Source: Roseovarius gaetbuli
GTDB taxonomy: Bacteria; Pseudomonadota; Alphaproteobacteria; Rhodobacterales; Rhodobacteraceae
Assembly: GCF_900172365.1 (NCBI RefSeq)
Contig: NZ_FWFJ01000015.1
Span: 1-64,000, forward strand
Length of the DNA stretch: 64,000 nt
Direction: 5' to 3'
A program made the translations under genes and the position numbers. Under the pieces are notes generated by a model, which was not told the DNA's origin, did no database searches, and saw nothing but the letters and a program-made list of their open reading frames with translations. Positions 55,194 to 64,000 of the stretch are shown here, piece after piece; the first letter of the stretch is position 1; each line of letters starts with the position of its first letter.

Positions 55194-56591
55194 CTATCCT
55201 TTCAGACGCTCCGGCAGGTTATTGGCCCAACCGCTGATCGTACCCGCGCCAAGACAAACCACCATATCGCCGGGCCTCGCCTCGGCGCGCACAAGGCGTT
55301 CAAGATCATCCTCGTCGAGGACCGCATGGGCATGACGGTGGCCATGGCGGATAAGACCGGCGACAAGATCATCGCGGCTTGCGCCCGCAATCGGGTCTTC
55401 GCCGGCGGCATAGACCTCGGCGATGCCCACGACATCGGCCTCGTTGAAACAGGCGCAAAAGTCGTCAAACAGCGAATGCAGACGGGTATAGCGGTGCGGC
55501 TGATGCACGGCGATGATGCGCCCTTCGGTGGCCTGGCGTGCGGCCTTGAGCACGGCGGTGATCTCGGTCGGGTGATGGCCGTAATCGTCGATGATGGTCA
55601 CACCGTTAACCTCGCCGACGCGGGTAAAGCGCCGGTTGACCCCGCCAAAGGCGGCCAGGGCGTCGCGAATTTCATCGCCCTTCATGCCCAGATGACGCGC
55701 CACAGCAACCGCGCTCAGCGCGTTGCTGACGTTGTGATCGCCCGGCATCGGCAGGGTACAGCCCTCGATCCGCTTGCCCTCGGCCTGAAGCAGGATATCG
55801 AAATGCGCAACACCCGCCTTATAGGTCAAATTAACCGCGCGCACATCGGCCTGGGCGTTAAAGCCATAGGTCACAACACGCCGGTCGGTAAGCTTGCCCA
55901 CCAGCGTCTGAACATCCGCATCATCGGTGCAACAGACCGCCAGACCGTAGAACGGGATATTGCTGACAAAATCGTAAAAGCCCTGGTGAAGCGCCTCTTC
56001 GGTGCCCCAGTGTTCCATATGCTCGGGGTCGATATTGGTGACGATGGCGATGGTGGCGGGCAGGCGATTGAAGGTGCCGTCACTCTCGTCGGCCTCGACC
56101 ACCATCCACTCGCCCTCGCCGACGCGGGCATTGCTGCCATAGGCGTGGATGATGCCGCCGTTGATCACGGTGGGGTCGAAATTGCCATGATCCAGCAGCG
56201 CCGCAACCATCGTGGTGGTCGTGGTCTTGCCATGGGTGCCCGCAACGGCCACGTTGGATTTAAGGCGCATCAGCTCGGCCAGCATTTCGGCCCGGCGCAC
56301 CACCGGAAGCCCCCTGCGGCGCGCTTCGTCAAGCTCGGGGTTGCCTGGCTTGATCGCCGATGAAATCACCACCACCTCGGCGGCCGCAAGATTTTCGGCG
56401 CTCTGCCCCTCAAAGATCGTCGCACCATTGGCCGCAAGCCGGTCGGTGATCTTCGAGCGTTTCAGGTCACTGCCCTGCACCACATAGCCATGGTTGAGCA
56501 AGACCTCGGCGATGCCCGACATGCCGATACCGCCGATGCCGACAAAATGGATCGGGCCGACATCACCCGGAAGCTTGGTTGCTGCGTTCAT
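55194..56591 (-). CDS. murC: UDP-N-acetylmuramate-L-alanine ligase
   Basis: A 465-residue Mur ligase. [19 protein letters not shown] is the N-terminal UDP-binding motif, [11 protein letters not shown] (about 118) the ATP loop, EADESDGTF and [10 protein letters not shown] the metal and substrate region, and [10 protein letters not shown] the ligase-type end motif. It adds L-Ala to UDP-MurNAc. Its start overlaps the murG stop (ATGA at 56588-56591). Confidence 0.97.
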   Translation of the reverse strand: MNAATKLPGDVGPIHFVGIGGIGMSGIAEVLLNHGYVVQGSDLKRSKITDRLAANGATIFEGQSAENLAAAEVVVISSAIKPGNPELDEARRRGLPVVRRAEMLAELMRLKSNVAVAGTHGKTTTTTMVAALLDHGNFDPTVINGGIIHAYGSNARVGEGEWMVVEADESDGTFNRLPATIAIVTNIDPEHMEHWGTEEALHQGFYDFVSNIPFYGLAVCCTDDADVQTLVGKLTDRRVVTYGFNAQADVRAVNLTYKAGVAHFDILLQAEGKRIEGCTLPMPGDHNVSNALSAVAVARHLGMKGDEIRDALAAFGGVNRRFTRVGEVNGVTIIDDYGHHPTEITAVLKAARQATEGRIIAVHQPHRYTRLHSLFDDFCACFNEADVVGIAEVYAAGEDPIAGASRDDLVAGLIRHGHRHAHAVLDEDDLERLVRAEARPGDMVVCLGAGTISGWANNLPERLKG

Positions 56592-57694
56592 TCGGGGATA
56601 CCTTTACTCGCAATTTGTTCGACCAGATCCGCCAGGTGCTGGGGGGCGTCGGGCTGGGCACAGCCATGCGCGGCCTGCGACATCATCAGCGCGCCGGCCG
56701 GATTGCTCAGCACGGCGGCTATCTGCTCTGAAAGCGTGGCAACCTCAAGCCGTTTTTCGGGGATCAGGATAGCGGCCCCCGCCTCGGTCAGGCCGCGAGC
56801 GTTGGCCTGTTGGTGATCGCCCGTCGCCGCCGCGTATGGGATAAGGATCGAGGGGCGGCCAATCACGCTGATGTCAGCGACGCTGCTGGCGCCGGCGCGG
56901 CTGATGACAAGCTGGGCCTCGGACATGCGGCGCGGCACATCGCGAAAGAACGGCTGCACATCGGCATCAATGCCCTGATCGGCGTAATATTGCGCCACGC
57001 GGTCGCCGTCTTCGTCGCGGGCCTGATGGCTGACGCGGACATTGCGCAGGATTTCAGTGGGCAGTTCTGCAATCGCGGGGGGCACCACATCCGACAGGAT
57101 ACGTGCGCCCTGGCTTCCGCCGATCACAAGGATCGACATCGGGTAATCGCCCGGCGCGATATAGCCCGCGCCCGCGCGCTCCAGCACCGCGGCGCGCACC
57201 GGGTTGCCTACGTAAACGCCCTCGACGCCCTCGGGCAGATCGGTCGGCCATGTGCCACAGGCCACCCGGTCAACGCGCTTCGAAAATATCTTGTTGACCC
57301 GACCCAAGACGCCGTTTTGCTCATGCACCATGCGCGGCAGGCGCAAGACCCAGGCCGCCGAGAGCGCCGGAATGCTTGGATAGCCACCAAAGCCGACCAC
57401 GACATCCGGCTTGTCGCGCATCATGCGCAGGCTCGCGCCGATCACACCGCCAAGGATATGCAGCGGCACCAGCAATTTATTGAGGAGCCCGCCGCGCGCA
57501 AAAGTGGCGCTTGCCACCTGCTCGATCTCGACCGAATGGGGAAACCCGCCAGTATAGCGCGCACCGCGCGCGTCGGTCGAGAGCTTGACCCGCCAGCCCC
57601 GGCGCAGCATCACCTCGGCAAGCGCCTGAGCGGGAAACATATGCCCGCCGGTGCCCCCGGCCGCGATCACCAATAACGGATTGCGCTCGCTCAT
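56588..57694 (-). CDS. murG: UDP-GlcNAc:undecaprenyl-PP-MurNAc-pentapeptide transferase MurG
   Basis: A 368-residue GT-B glycosyltransferase. [15 protein letters not shown] is the N-terminal G-loop, [13 protein letters not shown] follows, [16 protein letters not shown] is the second loop and [27 protein letters not shown] the C-terminal UDP-GlcNAc site. It makes lipid II at the inner membrane. It overlaps ftsW upstream and murC downstream. Confidence 0.97.
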   Translation of the reverse strand: MSERNPLLVIAAGGTGGHMFPAQALAEVMLRRGWRVKLSTDARGARYTGGFPHSVEIEQVASATFARGGLLNKLLVPLHILGGVIGASLRMMRDKPDVVVGFGGYPSIPALSAAWVLRLPRMVHEQNGVLGRVNKIFSKRVDRVACGTWPTDLPEGVEGVYVGNPVRAAVLERAGAGYIAPGDYPMSILVIGGSQGARILSDVVPPAIAELPTEILRNVRVSHQARDEDGDRVAQYYADQGIDADVQPFFRDVPRRMSEAQLVISRAGASSVADISVIGRPSILIPYAAATGDHQQANARGLTEAGAAILIPEKRLEVATLSEQIAAVLSNPAGALMMSQAAHGCAQPDAPQHLADLVEQIASKGIPE

Positions 57695-58854
57695 CTGCGC
57701 CCCCTGAGAATGTCACCGATCTGGCCCTGCGGCCGGGTCCGGGTAAAGGCAAGCAGCATGCCCACGGCAATCCCGCCCGCCACCACCGACGAGCCGCCAT
57801 AGCTCACGAATGGCAGGGTCATGCCCTTGGCCGGCAAAAGCCGCACCGCGACGCCCATGTTGATCATCGCCTGCGCGCCAAACATCGCCACCAGGCCGGT
57901 GCCCGCAAGACGGATGAACGGATCACGCTCGCGCATCAGCCGCAGGAAAGAGCGCACCGCGATGCCCGCATAAAGCGCGATGATGAAAAGCACGAGCACA
58001 AGCCCGTATTCCTCGGCCGCGACGGCAATGATGAAATCGGTATGCGCATCGGGCAGTGACCATTTCACCTGTCCCTCGCCGACGCCAACGCCGAAAAACC
58101 CGCCCTCGCGGATCGCGTTGGTGGCAAAGCCAAGCTGTGTCGTCGGGTCGACATCGGGCGACAGGAACCCGTCAATCCGACGCGCGAAATGCTCTGAATT
58201 GGAATAGGCCAGCGAGCCGAACAGAACCACGCCCCCCGCCATCACCAGCAAAAGGGTGATCGGCGCCCCGGCGACGAAATACATCACTCCCCAGCCAAAC
58301 AGCACCAGCGCCGCCTGCCCGAAATCGGGCTGCATCGCCAGAAAGCCAAGGATCACCATCGCCAGAAGGAACGACCAGCTAAGACCCGGCGGCCCGTTGA
58401 TCTGTTGGCTTGCCGCCATCATCCAGGCGGCCACAACCACAAAGGCCGGCTTGAGAAATTCCGAAGGCTGCACGCTTGCAAACCCAAGGCTGTACCAGCG
58501 CACGGCCCCCTTGCCGAAATCGGTACCGAACACCGGCAGCAGGATCAGCGCGGCAAAGGCGGCGAGAAAGCCAATCACCGCCAGTCGGCGCACAAGTTCC
58601 GGGCGCATCATCGAGGTCAGCACCATCACCACAAGCGCCAGACCACCGAACACCGCCTGTCGCTGAACATAGTGAAAGGCGTCAAAGCCGTTCTTTTCCG
58701 CCAGCGGCGGCGAGGCCGCGAGGCCCAAAAGAACGCCAATCGCAAAGAGGATCAGCACACAGGAAAACGACCACTTGTCGATCGTGCGCCACCATTTCGG
58801 AATCACGGGTTCTGCGTCCCGCAGGGGCACTGCCCCATAGACCATCTCTGTCAT
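57691..58854 (-). CDS. ftsW: Peptidoglycan polymerase FtsW (SEDS family)
   Basis: A 387-residue protein from ATG ([21 protein letters not shown]) with about ten helices. SEDS motifs include [37 protein letters not shown] and [21 protein letters not shown]. It polymerises glycan strands at the septum with its transpeptidase partner. A longer frame to 58905 is not needed. The promoter must lie in the short divergent region before the BaiN gene. Confidence 0.95.
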   Translation of the reverse strand: MTEMVYGAVPLRDAEPVIPKWWRTIDKWSFSCVLILFAIGVLLGLAASPPLAEKNGFDAFHYVQRQAVFGGLALVVMVLTSMMRPELVRRLAVIGFLAAFAALILLPVFGTDFGKGAVRWYSLGFASVQPSEFLKPAFVVVAAWMMAASQQINGPPGLSWSFLLAMVILGFLAMQPDFGQAALVLFGWGVMYFVAGAPITLLLVMAGGVVLFGSLAYSNSEHFARRIDGFLSPDVDPTTQLGFATNAIREGGFFGVGVGEGQVKWSLPDAHTDFIIAVAAEEYGLVLVLFIIALYAGIAVRSFLRLMRERDPFIRLAGTGLVAMFGAQAMINMGVAVRLLPAKGMTLPFVSYGGSSVVAGGIAVGMLLAFTRTRPQGQIGDILRGRR

Positions 58855-58980
58855 AAGCCTGCCGCCTCTGAATATCTTGCGCCCCTTTTCGGGGTCTGGC
58901 GCCAATTGTAGCGCTATTTTCGCATTATTGCCAGTCTAAACCCCTTGCCAATAGGCGGCATTTCGCGTCTTTGCGCGGGC

Positions 58981-60171
58981 ATGACAAAGGCGGTCGAAAC
59001 CCTGATCCTTGGTGCCGGTGCGGCGGGCATGATGTGCGCGGCCCATGCCGGGGCGGATACGCTGGTGATTGATCATGCGCGCGCGCCGGGCGAAAAGATC
59101 CGGATTTCCGGCGGCGGGCGCTGCAATTTCACCAACCTCTACGCCGCACCCGAGAATTTCCTGTCGCAGAACCCGCATTTCTGCAAATCCGCCCTGCGCC
59201 GCTATACGCAATGGGATTTCATCGACCTGATGGCGCGCCATGGCATTGCCTGGCACGAAAAGACGCTGGGACAGCTGTTTTGCGACGACAAGGCGACACA
59301 GATAGTGGCGATGCTGGTGGATGAGATGACCCGCGCCGGGGCGCGCCTCTGGCTTGGCACCTCGCTTGTGGATCTCAGCCATGACGGCACGCGCTTTCAC
59401 GCCACGCTTGATCGCGAAGGCACCCGCCAGACCATCACCGCGCGCAACCTCGTGCTCGCCACGGGCGGCAAATCCATCCCCAAGATGGGCGCCACCGGCT
59501 TTGCCTATGACATCGCGCGCCAGTTCGGCCATGCCCTGACCGAGACCCGCCCCGCTCTGGTGCCGATGACATTTTCCGACGCGCCCTTTGCCCCGCTCTC
59601 GGGCGTCGCCCTGCCCGCCCGCGTCGGCCATGACACCACCCATTTTGACGAGGCGGTGCTCTTCACCCATCGCGGCCTCTCGGGCCCGGCGATCCTGCAA
59701 ATCTCGTCTTACTGGCACGAAGGCGAGGCGATCACGCTTGATTTAGACCCCACCGACGCCCTGTTTGACGCCCTGCGCGCACAACGTCAGACCCAGGGAC
59801 GACGCAACCTCACCACCGAACTGGCGCGTCACCTGCCCGCCAAACTGGTCGATCACCTGACACCGCTCTTGGGCCTCTCGGGCAATCTCGCCGATCAATC
59901 CGATGCCCGCCTGAGCGAGATCGTAACCGCCCTGCGCCACTGGTCCCTCAAACCCACCGGCTCGGAAGGCTACCGCACCGCCGAAGTCACCCTCGGCGGG
60001 GTCGATACCGATGGGCTATCGTCAAAAACCATGATGTCAAACCACCTGCCGGGGCTTTATGTCATTGGCGAGGCGGTTGATGTCACCGGCTGGCTTGGTG
60101 GCTACAACTTCCAATGGGCCTGGTCCTCGGGCTGGGCCGCAGGCACCGCCATCACCCAATCGCGCAGCTGA
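58981..60171 (+). CDS. BaiN/HI0933-like NAD(P)/FAD-dependent flavoprotein
   Basis: A 396-residue flavoprotein from ATG (MTKAVETLILGAGAAGMMCAAHAG). It has the dinucleotide motif GAGAAGMMCA, then GEKIRISGGGRCNFTNL, a family hallmark, and LATGGKSIPKMGATGFAYDIARQFGH. The C terminus has VIGEAVDVTGWLGGYNFQWAWSSGW. Family members reduce or oxidise diverse substrates; the physiological one is unknown here. It is on the plus strand inside the dcw cluster, between murD and ftsW. Confidence 0.93.
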   Translation: MTKAVETLILGAGAAGMMCAAHAGADTLVIDHARAPGEKIRISGGGRCNFTNLYAAPENFLSQNPHFCKSALRRYTQWDFIDLMARHGIAWHEKTLGQLFCDDKATQIVAMLVDEMTRAGARLWLGTSLVDLSHDGTRFHATLDREGTRQTITARNLVLATGGKSIPKMGATGFAYDIARQFGHALTETRPALVPMTFSDAPFAPLSGVALPARVGHDTTHFDEAVLFTHRGLSGPAILQISSYWHEGEAITLDLDPTDALFDALRAQRQTQGRRNLTTELARHLPAKLVDHLTPLLGLSGNLADQSDARLSEIVTALRHWSLKPTGSEGYRTAEVTLGGVDTDGLSSKTMMSNHLPGLYVIGEAVDVTGWLGGYNFQWAWSSGWAAGTAITQSRS

Positions 60172-60206
60172 TCTTCTTCTTGGCCCAAATACTCATTTCT
60201 CAGCGC

Positions 60207-61604
60207 TCACAACCGCGCGCGAACTTCTGCCATGAAATCTTCACCGCGCTTCTCGAAATTATCGTATTGATCAAAACTCGCCGCGGCCGGCGCCAAAAGC
60301 ACCACGTCGCCGGGCTCGGCCTCGGCCATCGCGCTTTCAACCGCGCGCGCCATTTCGGTGCAAATCTCGGCCTCGACCCCCTCAAGCTCAAGCGCAAACT
60401 GCGCCGCCTCGCGCCCGATCACATAGGCCTTGCGCACATGCGCCAGACCGGGGGCAAGCGCGGCCAAACCACCCTCTTTCTCAAGCCCGCCACAAATCCA
60501 GCGCACATTCTCAAACGCCTGCAAGGCCTTGAGCGCGCTGTCGACATTGGTGGCCTTGCTGTCATTGACAAAGATCACGCCATCCTTCTCGGCAATCCTC
60601 TGACTGCGATGCGGTAGCCCCGCAAAACTGGCAAAGCCCTGCTCAATGATCCTCGGCGCAAGCCCAAGCGTGCGACAGGCGGCATAGGCGGCGCAGGCGT
60701 TCTGATGGTTATGCGCGCCCGGCAGGCCGGGCACAGCGCGCAGATCAATCGAGGCGACCTGCTTGCCCTTGCGATATTCGCTCAGAAACCCCTTGCGCGC
60801 GCCCACGCTCCAGCCGGGGCCAGACAGCTTGCGCTCGACCGAGACCCGGATCACCCGGTCATCGGCTGGCCCCTCGCTCAATTGCCCGGCAAGGTATCGC
60901 CCCTCGGGTTCGTCCACTCCGATGATGGCCCGATCCGGCCCACCTTCGGCAAAAAGCCGTCGCTTGGCCGCGAAATAGCCGCCAAGCCCGGCGTGGCGAT
61001 CAAGATGATCGGGCGAGAAATTGGTAAACACCGCCACATCCGGCGTCAGGGCGCGCGCAAGGTCGGTCTGATAGCTCGACAGCTCAAGCACCACGATCCC
61101 ACCATCCCCCGGCGGGTCCAGATCAAGCACTCCGCGCCCGATATTGCCCGCAAGCTGCACCGACTTACCCGCTTCAAGCAACAGGTGATGAATAAGCGCC
61201 GAGGTGGTCGACTTGCCATTGCTGCCGGTCACCGCGATCACCCGCGGGGCGAGATCGAAATTGTCCCATTCCGGCAGGGCCAGCGAGCGAAAGAACAGCC
61301 CGATATCGTTATCAACCGGCACGCCGGCCTCTTGCGCGGCGGCGACAACCTTGTTGGGGCTGGGATAAAGATGCGGAATTCCGGGGCTGACAATCAGGCT
61401 GGCAATCGTCTCGAAGGCACGCGGATGCGACAGATCGGCCACCTCAAAGCCTTCGGCCTCCGCCCGCTCACGCGCCTCGGGATTGTCATCCCAACACACC
61501 GGCTCTGCCCCGCCCGCGCGCAAGGCACGCGCCGCCGACAGGCCCGAACGCCCAAGCCCAAGCACGCCAATCCGTGCGCCCTCAACTCCTCTGACTGGTA
61601 TCAT
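60207..61604 (-). CDS. murD: UDP-N-acetylmuramoylalanine-D-glutamate ligase
   Basis: A 465-residue Mur ligase. [15 protein letters not shown] is the N-terminal Rossmann-like motif; [18 protein letters not shown] the ATP loop; ELSSYQTDL and [17 protein letters not shown] the central region; [19 protein letters not shown] the C-terminal part. It adds D-Glu to UDP-MurNAc-L-Ala. It is convergent at its 3' end with the BaiN gene 35 bp away, and 136 bp after mraY. Confidence 0.97.
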   Translation of the reverse strand: MIPVRGVEGARIGVLGLGRSGLSAARALRAGGAEPVCWDDNPEARERAEAEGFEVADLSHPRAFETIASLIVSPGIPHLYPSPNKVVAAAQEAGVPVDNDIGLFFRSLALPEWDNFDLAPRVIAVTGSNGKSTTSALIHHLLLEAGKSVQLAGNIGRGVLDLDPPGDGGIVVLELSSYQTDLARALTPDVAVFTNFSPDHLDRHAGLGGYFAAKRRLFAEGGPDRAIIGVDEPEGRYLAGQLSEGPADDRVIRVSVERKLSGPGWSVGARKGFLSEYRKGKQVASIDLRAVPGLPGAHNHQNACAAYAACRTLGLAPRIIEQGFASFAGLPHRSQRIAEKDGVIFVNDSKATNVDSALKALQAFENVRWICGGLEKEGGLAALAPGLAHVRKAYVIGREAAQFALELEGVEAEICTEMARAVESAMAEAEPGDVVLLAPAAASFDQYDNFEKRGEDFMAEVRARL

Positions 61605-61692
61605 GCTGCCCGCCCCTCATTCGACCGGCCCAATCGCTAGCGCAGATGCCTGCGCTTGACCAGAGCCGTCGCAGGCCCCTTAGCGCATGTCG

Positions 61693-61737
61693 CATGTTGT
61701 CGACGCTCAAAACCGGTGCCCACTTTTGAGCAACATG
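61693..61737. repeat. REP-like palindrome abutting the mraY stop
   Basis: CATGTTG (61693-61699) pairs with CAACATG (61731-61737), and GCTCAAAA (61705-61712) with TTTTGAGC (61724-61731), around the loop CCGGTGCCCAC. A 5-nt bulge separates the stems. The sequence resembles a dispersed alphaproteobacterial palindrome with the core AAAACCGGTGCCCACTTTTG. TAGCGCA flanks it at 61681 and 61741, as a possible 7-bp duplication. Confidence 0.6.
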
Positions 61738-61739
61738 CT

Positions 61740-62822
61740 CTAGCGCAGCTTCAGCGTCGCCAGACCGATCATCGCCAGAACAAGCGCGATGATCCAGAAG
61801 CGGATCACGATCGTTGGCTCGGCCCAGCCCTTCTTTTCATAATGATGATGGATCGGCGCCATCAGGAACACCCGCTTGCCGGTGCGTTTGAAGTAAAGCA
61901 CCTGAATGATCACGCTCAGCGCTTCGGCCACGAAAAGCCCGCCGACGATGCCAAGCACCAGCTCGTGCTTGGTGGCGACCGCAATCGCGCCTAAAGCGCC
62001 GCCAAGCGCCAGCGATCCGGTATCGCCCATGAACACCGCCGCAGGCGGCGCATTATACCACAAGAACCCAAGGCCCCCGCCGACAAGCCCGGCCACGAAC
62101 ACAAGGATTTCCCCGGTGCCCGGCACGTAATGCAGGCCAAGGTAGTCGGTAAAATCGACCCGCCCCACCGCATAGGCGATGATGCCAAGCGCGCTTGAGG
62201 CGATCATCACCGGCATGATCGCCAGCCCGTCAAGCCCATCGGTCAGGTTGACCGCATTGGCCGCGCCCACGATCACGAACATCGCGAAGGGAATAAAGAA
62301 TATCCCCATGTTCAACAGCACATCCTTGAACACCGGCAGCGCCAGCTGATACTGAAGCTCGCCGGGGTGATGATAGGTCGCCCAATAGGCCGCGATCAGG
62401 GCGATCAGAAAGCCAAGCCCAAGGCGCACCCTGCCCGACACGCCCGATACGTTCTGCTTGCTGACCTTGGCATAGTCATCGGCAAAACCGATCAATCCAA
62501 AGGCCAGCGTCACAAACAGCACCAGCCAGACATAGGGGTTATCAAGCCGCGCCCAAAGCAGCGTCGAGGTGACAAGTGCCCCCACGATAAGCAAGCCGCC
62601 CATGGTCGGCGTGCCCGACTTGGCGAAATGGCTTTCGGGCCCGTCGCTGCGGATCGGCTGGCCCTTGCCCTGACGGCGACGCAGCACGTTGATCAGCGGC
62701 TGACCGAACAGGAATCCAAAGATAAGCGCGGTCATGAAGGCCCCGCCGGCGCGAAAGGTGATATAGCGAAACAGGTTGAAGAAATCCCCGCCATCCGACC
62801 AGATGGTCAACCAATAAAGCAT
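61740..62822 (-). CDS. mraY: Phospho-N-acetylmuramoyl-pentapeptide transferase
   Basis: A 360-residue ten-helix protein. The catalytic Asp pair is in [24 protein letters not shown] follows, and the C-terminal [13 protein letters not shown] is the family His motif. It moves phospho-MurNAc-pentapeptide to undecaprenyl phosphate, making lipid I. It starts exactly next to the murF stop (62822/62823), so both are in one operon. A REP-like palindrome sits at its end. Confidence 0.97.
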   Translation of the reverse strand: MLYWLTIWSDGGDFFNLFRYITFRAGGAFMTALIFGFLFGQPLINVLRRRQGKGQPIRSDGPESHFAKSGTPTMGGLLIVGALVTSTLLWARLDNPYVWLVLFVTLAFGLIGFADDYAKVSKQNVSGVSGRVRLGLGFLIALIAAYWATYHHPGELQYQLALPVFKDVLLNMGIFFIPFAMFVIVGAANAVNLTDGLDGLAIMPVMIASSALGIIAYAVGRVDFTDYLGLHYVPGTGEILVFVAGLVGGGLGFLWYNAPPAAVFMGDTGSLALGGALGAIAVATKHELVLGIVGGLFVAEALSVIIQVLYFKRTGKRVFLMAPIHHHYEKKGWAEPTIVIRFWIIALVLAMIGLATLKLR

Positions 62823-64000
62823 CTACCTGTTTCCTTTCAAAGGGCCACGCCCCGCGCGCCGCAGCGCCTCAACCACAAGGCTGACCCGGCTCCCCTTGGA
62901 GCCCTTGATCAGCACGACATCGCCCGCGTCTATCACGCGATGCGCCTGATCTGCCAGTTCTTCGGCCGTTTCGCGCCATTTTCCGCGCCGGGCCTCGGGC
63001 AAGGCCTCCCAAAGGGCACGCATGCGCGGCCCGACACAGTGAATTTCGTCGATTTTGTCGATCTCGGGCAGCGCTGCAAGATCGGCATGGAGCGCGATTT
63101 CATCAGGGCCAAGTTCAAGCATATCGCCCAGAATGGCAATCCGGCGTCCCTTCGTGACCCGCCCGACCCCGTCGCGCGGCGTGGCAGCGGCCAGCACCTC
63201 AAGCGCTGCGGCCATCGAGGTCGGGTTGGCGTTGAACGCATCGTCGATCATATCGAGCGTCAGATCCTCGTCCGCCGGATCAAGCGCCAGCGTTTCGCGG
63301 GTGCCGCGCCCGGCGGGCGGGCTCCAGCGGCCAAGGTCAAGCGGGGCCATGTCGCCATCGCCACCAAGCGCCGCCACGGCCAGCAGAACGCCAAGCCCGT
63401 TCATGGCAAAATGCCGCCCGGCGCTGTTGATCTTGAAAAGGGTCGCGACGCCGTTCACCTCGGCCTGCACCACGGTCTTGTCGTCGGAAAGGGTCGCCTC
63501 GCGCAAACGCGCGGCCTCGCCCCCCTTGCCGAAGGTCAGGATTTGCGCACCCTGCGCGCGCGCGGCGGCCAAAAGGATCGGCGTGGTCTCAAGATCGGCA
63601 TTGATCACCGCGACGCCACCCGGCTCCAGCCCCTCGAAGATCGCGGCCTTTTCATGGGCGATGCCCTCGATATTCTCGAAGGCCTCAAGATGGGCGGCAG
63701 CGACGGTGGTGATCATCGCCACATGCGGGCGCGCCATGCGGGCCAGCGGGGCGATCTCGCCGGGATGGTTCATGCCGATCTCGATCACGGCGAAGTCGGT
63801 ATCGACCGGCATCCGCGCCAGCGTCAGCGGCACACCCCAGTGATTGTTGTAACTGGCCTCGGCGGCATGGGTGCGGCCCTGCGTCGACAAGACATCGCGC
63901 AGCATTTCCTTGGTCGAGGTCTTGCCGACCGATCCGGTCACCGCCACGACCCGCGCTTTGGTGCGCGCGCGCCCGGCGCGCCCCAGGGCCTCAAGACCCG
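62823..64000 (-). CDS. murF: UDP-MurNAc-tripeptide-D-Ala-D-Ala ligase, N terminus cut by the window end
   Basis: At least 392 codons are visible; the start lies beyond base 64000, and about 80 N-terminal residues are missing by comparison with the usual length. The ATP loop is VAVTGSVGKTSTKEML. EIGMNHPGEIAPLARMARP, DDAFNANPTSMAAAL and VLIKGSKGSR complete the ligase motifs. It adds D-Ala-D-Ala to the tripeptide. It directly precedes mraY in the cluster. Confidence 0.95.
   Translation of the reverse strand, partial: GLEALGRAGRARTKARVVAVTGSVGKTSTKEMLRDVLSTQGRTHAAEASYNNHWGVPLTLARMPVDTDFAVIEIGMNHPGEIAPLARMARPHVAMITTVAAAHLEAFENIEGIAHEKAAIFEGLEPGGVAVINADLETTPILLAAARAQGAQILTFGKGGEAARLREATLSDDKTVVQAEVNGVATLFKINSAGRHFAMNGLGVLLAVAALGGDGDMAPLDLGRWSPPAGRGTRETLALDPADEDLTLDMIDDAFNANPTSMAAALEVLAAATPRDGVGRVTKGRRIAILGDMLELGPDEIALHADLAALPEIDKIDEIHCVGPRMRALWEALPEARRGKWRETAEELADQAHRVIDAGDVVLIKGSKGSRVSLVVEALRRAGRGPLKGNR

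Noticed and set aside
1..64000. tRNA, rRNA, CRISPR arrays or prophage
   Set aside because: No conserved tRNA T-loop words in gaps, no regularly spaced repeats and no phage structural genes were noticed; gaps are mostly under 300 bp.

Overview
The window is GC-rich, gene-dense chromosomal DNA from an alphaproteobacterium. The best fit is Rhodobacterales/Rhodobacteraceae, from the DUF4167, DUF6614-like and DUF2484 proteins, the dcw gene order ending ftsZ-lpxC-bamD-recN, aerobic cobST, and a valine catabolic operon of the type common there. The genus cannot be named from sequence alone. No rRNA, tRNA, CRISPR array or prophage was seen.

Layout. 1-262 is a hairpin-rich leader, followed by a four-helix membrane protein and a small conserved protein. 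1308-6061 is a surface polysaccharide block: a Wza-like export lipoprotein, divergent from an SDR epimerase, a phosphoglycosyl transferase and a FlaA1/CapD-type sugar dehydratase. 6069-13152 is a mostly minus-strand housekeeping run: M32 carboxypeptidase, heme A synthase, TrmJ, DUF4167, PrmC, PrfA and DUF1499, plus one small plus-strand secreted protein. 13225-21170 holds zapA with a coiled-coil partner, transketolase, an Hsp70-like chaperone, a Na/Pi cotransporter and GAPDH. 21384-22991 is a small membrane redox unit: PepSY protein, cytochrome b561, a membrane-anchored LuxR regulator and a 47-residue peptide. coaD, a CBS protein and a LysR regulator follow.

25106-31006 is a valine/isobutyrate degradation operon: methylmalonate-semialdehyde dehydrogenase, a YbdK-type ligase, acyl-CoA dehydrogenase, 3-hydroxyisobutyryl-CoA hydrolase and 3-hydroxyisobutyrate dehydrogenase. 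LysR is divergent from it. Next come cobS-cobT, aminopeptidase P and DUF427. 36343-38030 is an AT-richer accessory patch. It carries two identical 166-bp MITE-like elements, each with its own 4-bp target duplication, around an unrecognised winged-helix-like gene preceded by a coupled 40-codon ORF. A CLC channel, an FAD-linked oxidase and a TauE transporter follow.

42378-64000 is the dcw cell wall/division cluster on the minus strand. In transcription order it reads murF(partial)-mraY-murD-ftsW-murG-murC-[APC permease, two DUF2484, a 92-residue membrane protein, an unrecognised 267-residue protein]-murB-ddl-ftsQ-ftsA-ftsZ-lpxC-bamD-recN. A plus-strand flavoprotein sits between murD and ftsW. 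These genes build lipid II, flip and polymerise it at the divisome, and add lipid A synthesis and outer membrane assembly.

Most of the window is ordinary core genome. The parts most worth a second look are the MITE-flanked patch, the 267-residue protein with its 9-bp coding repeat, the palindromic repeat shared by murB and its upstream region, the PepSY/cytochrome/LuxR unit, and a GAPDH lacking the usual NAD-selecting aspartate.
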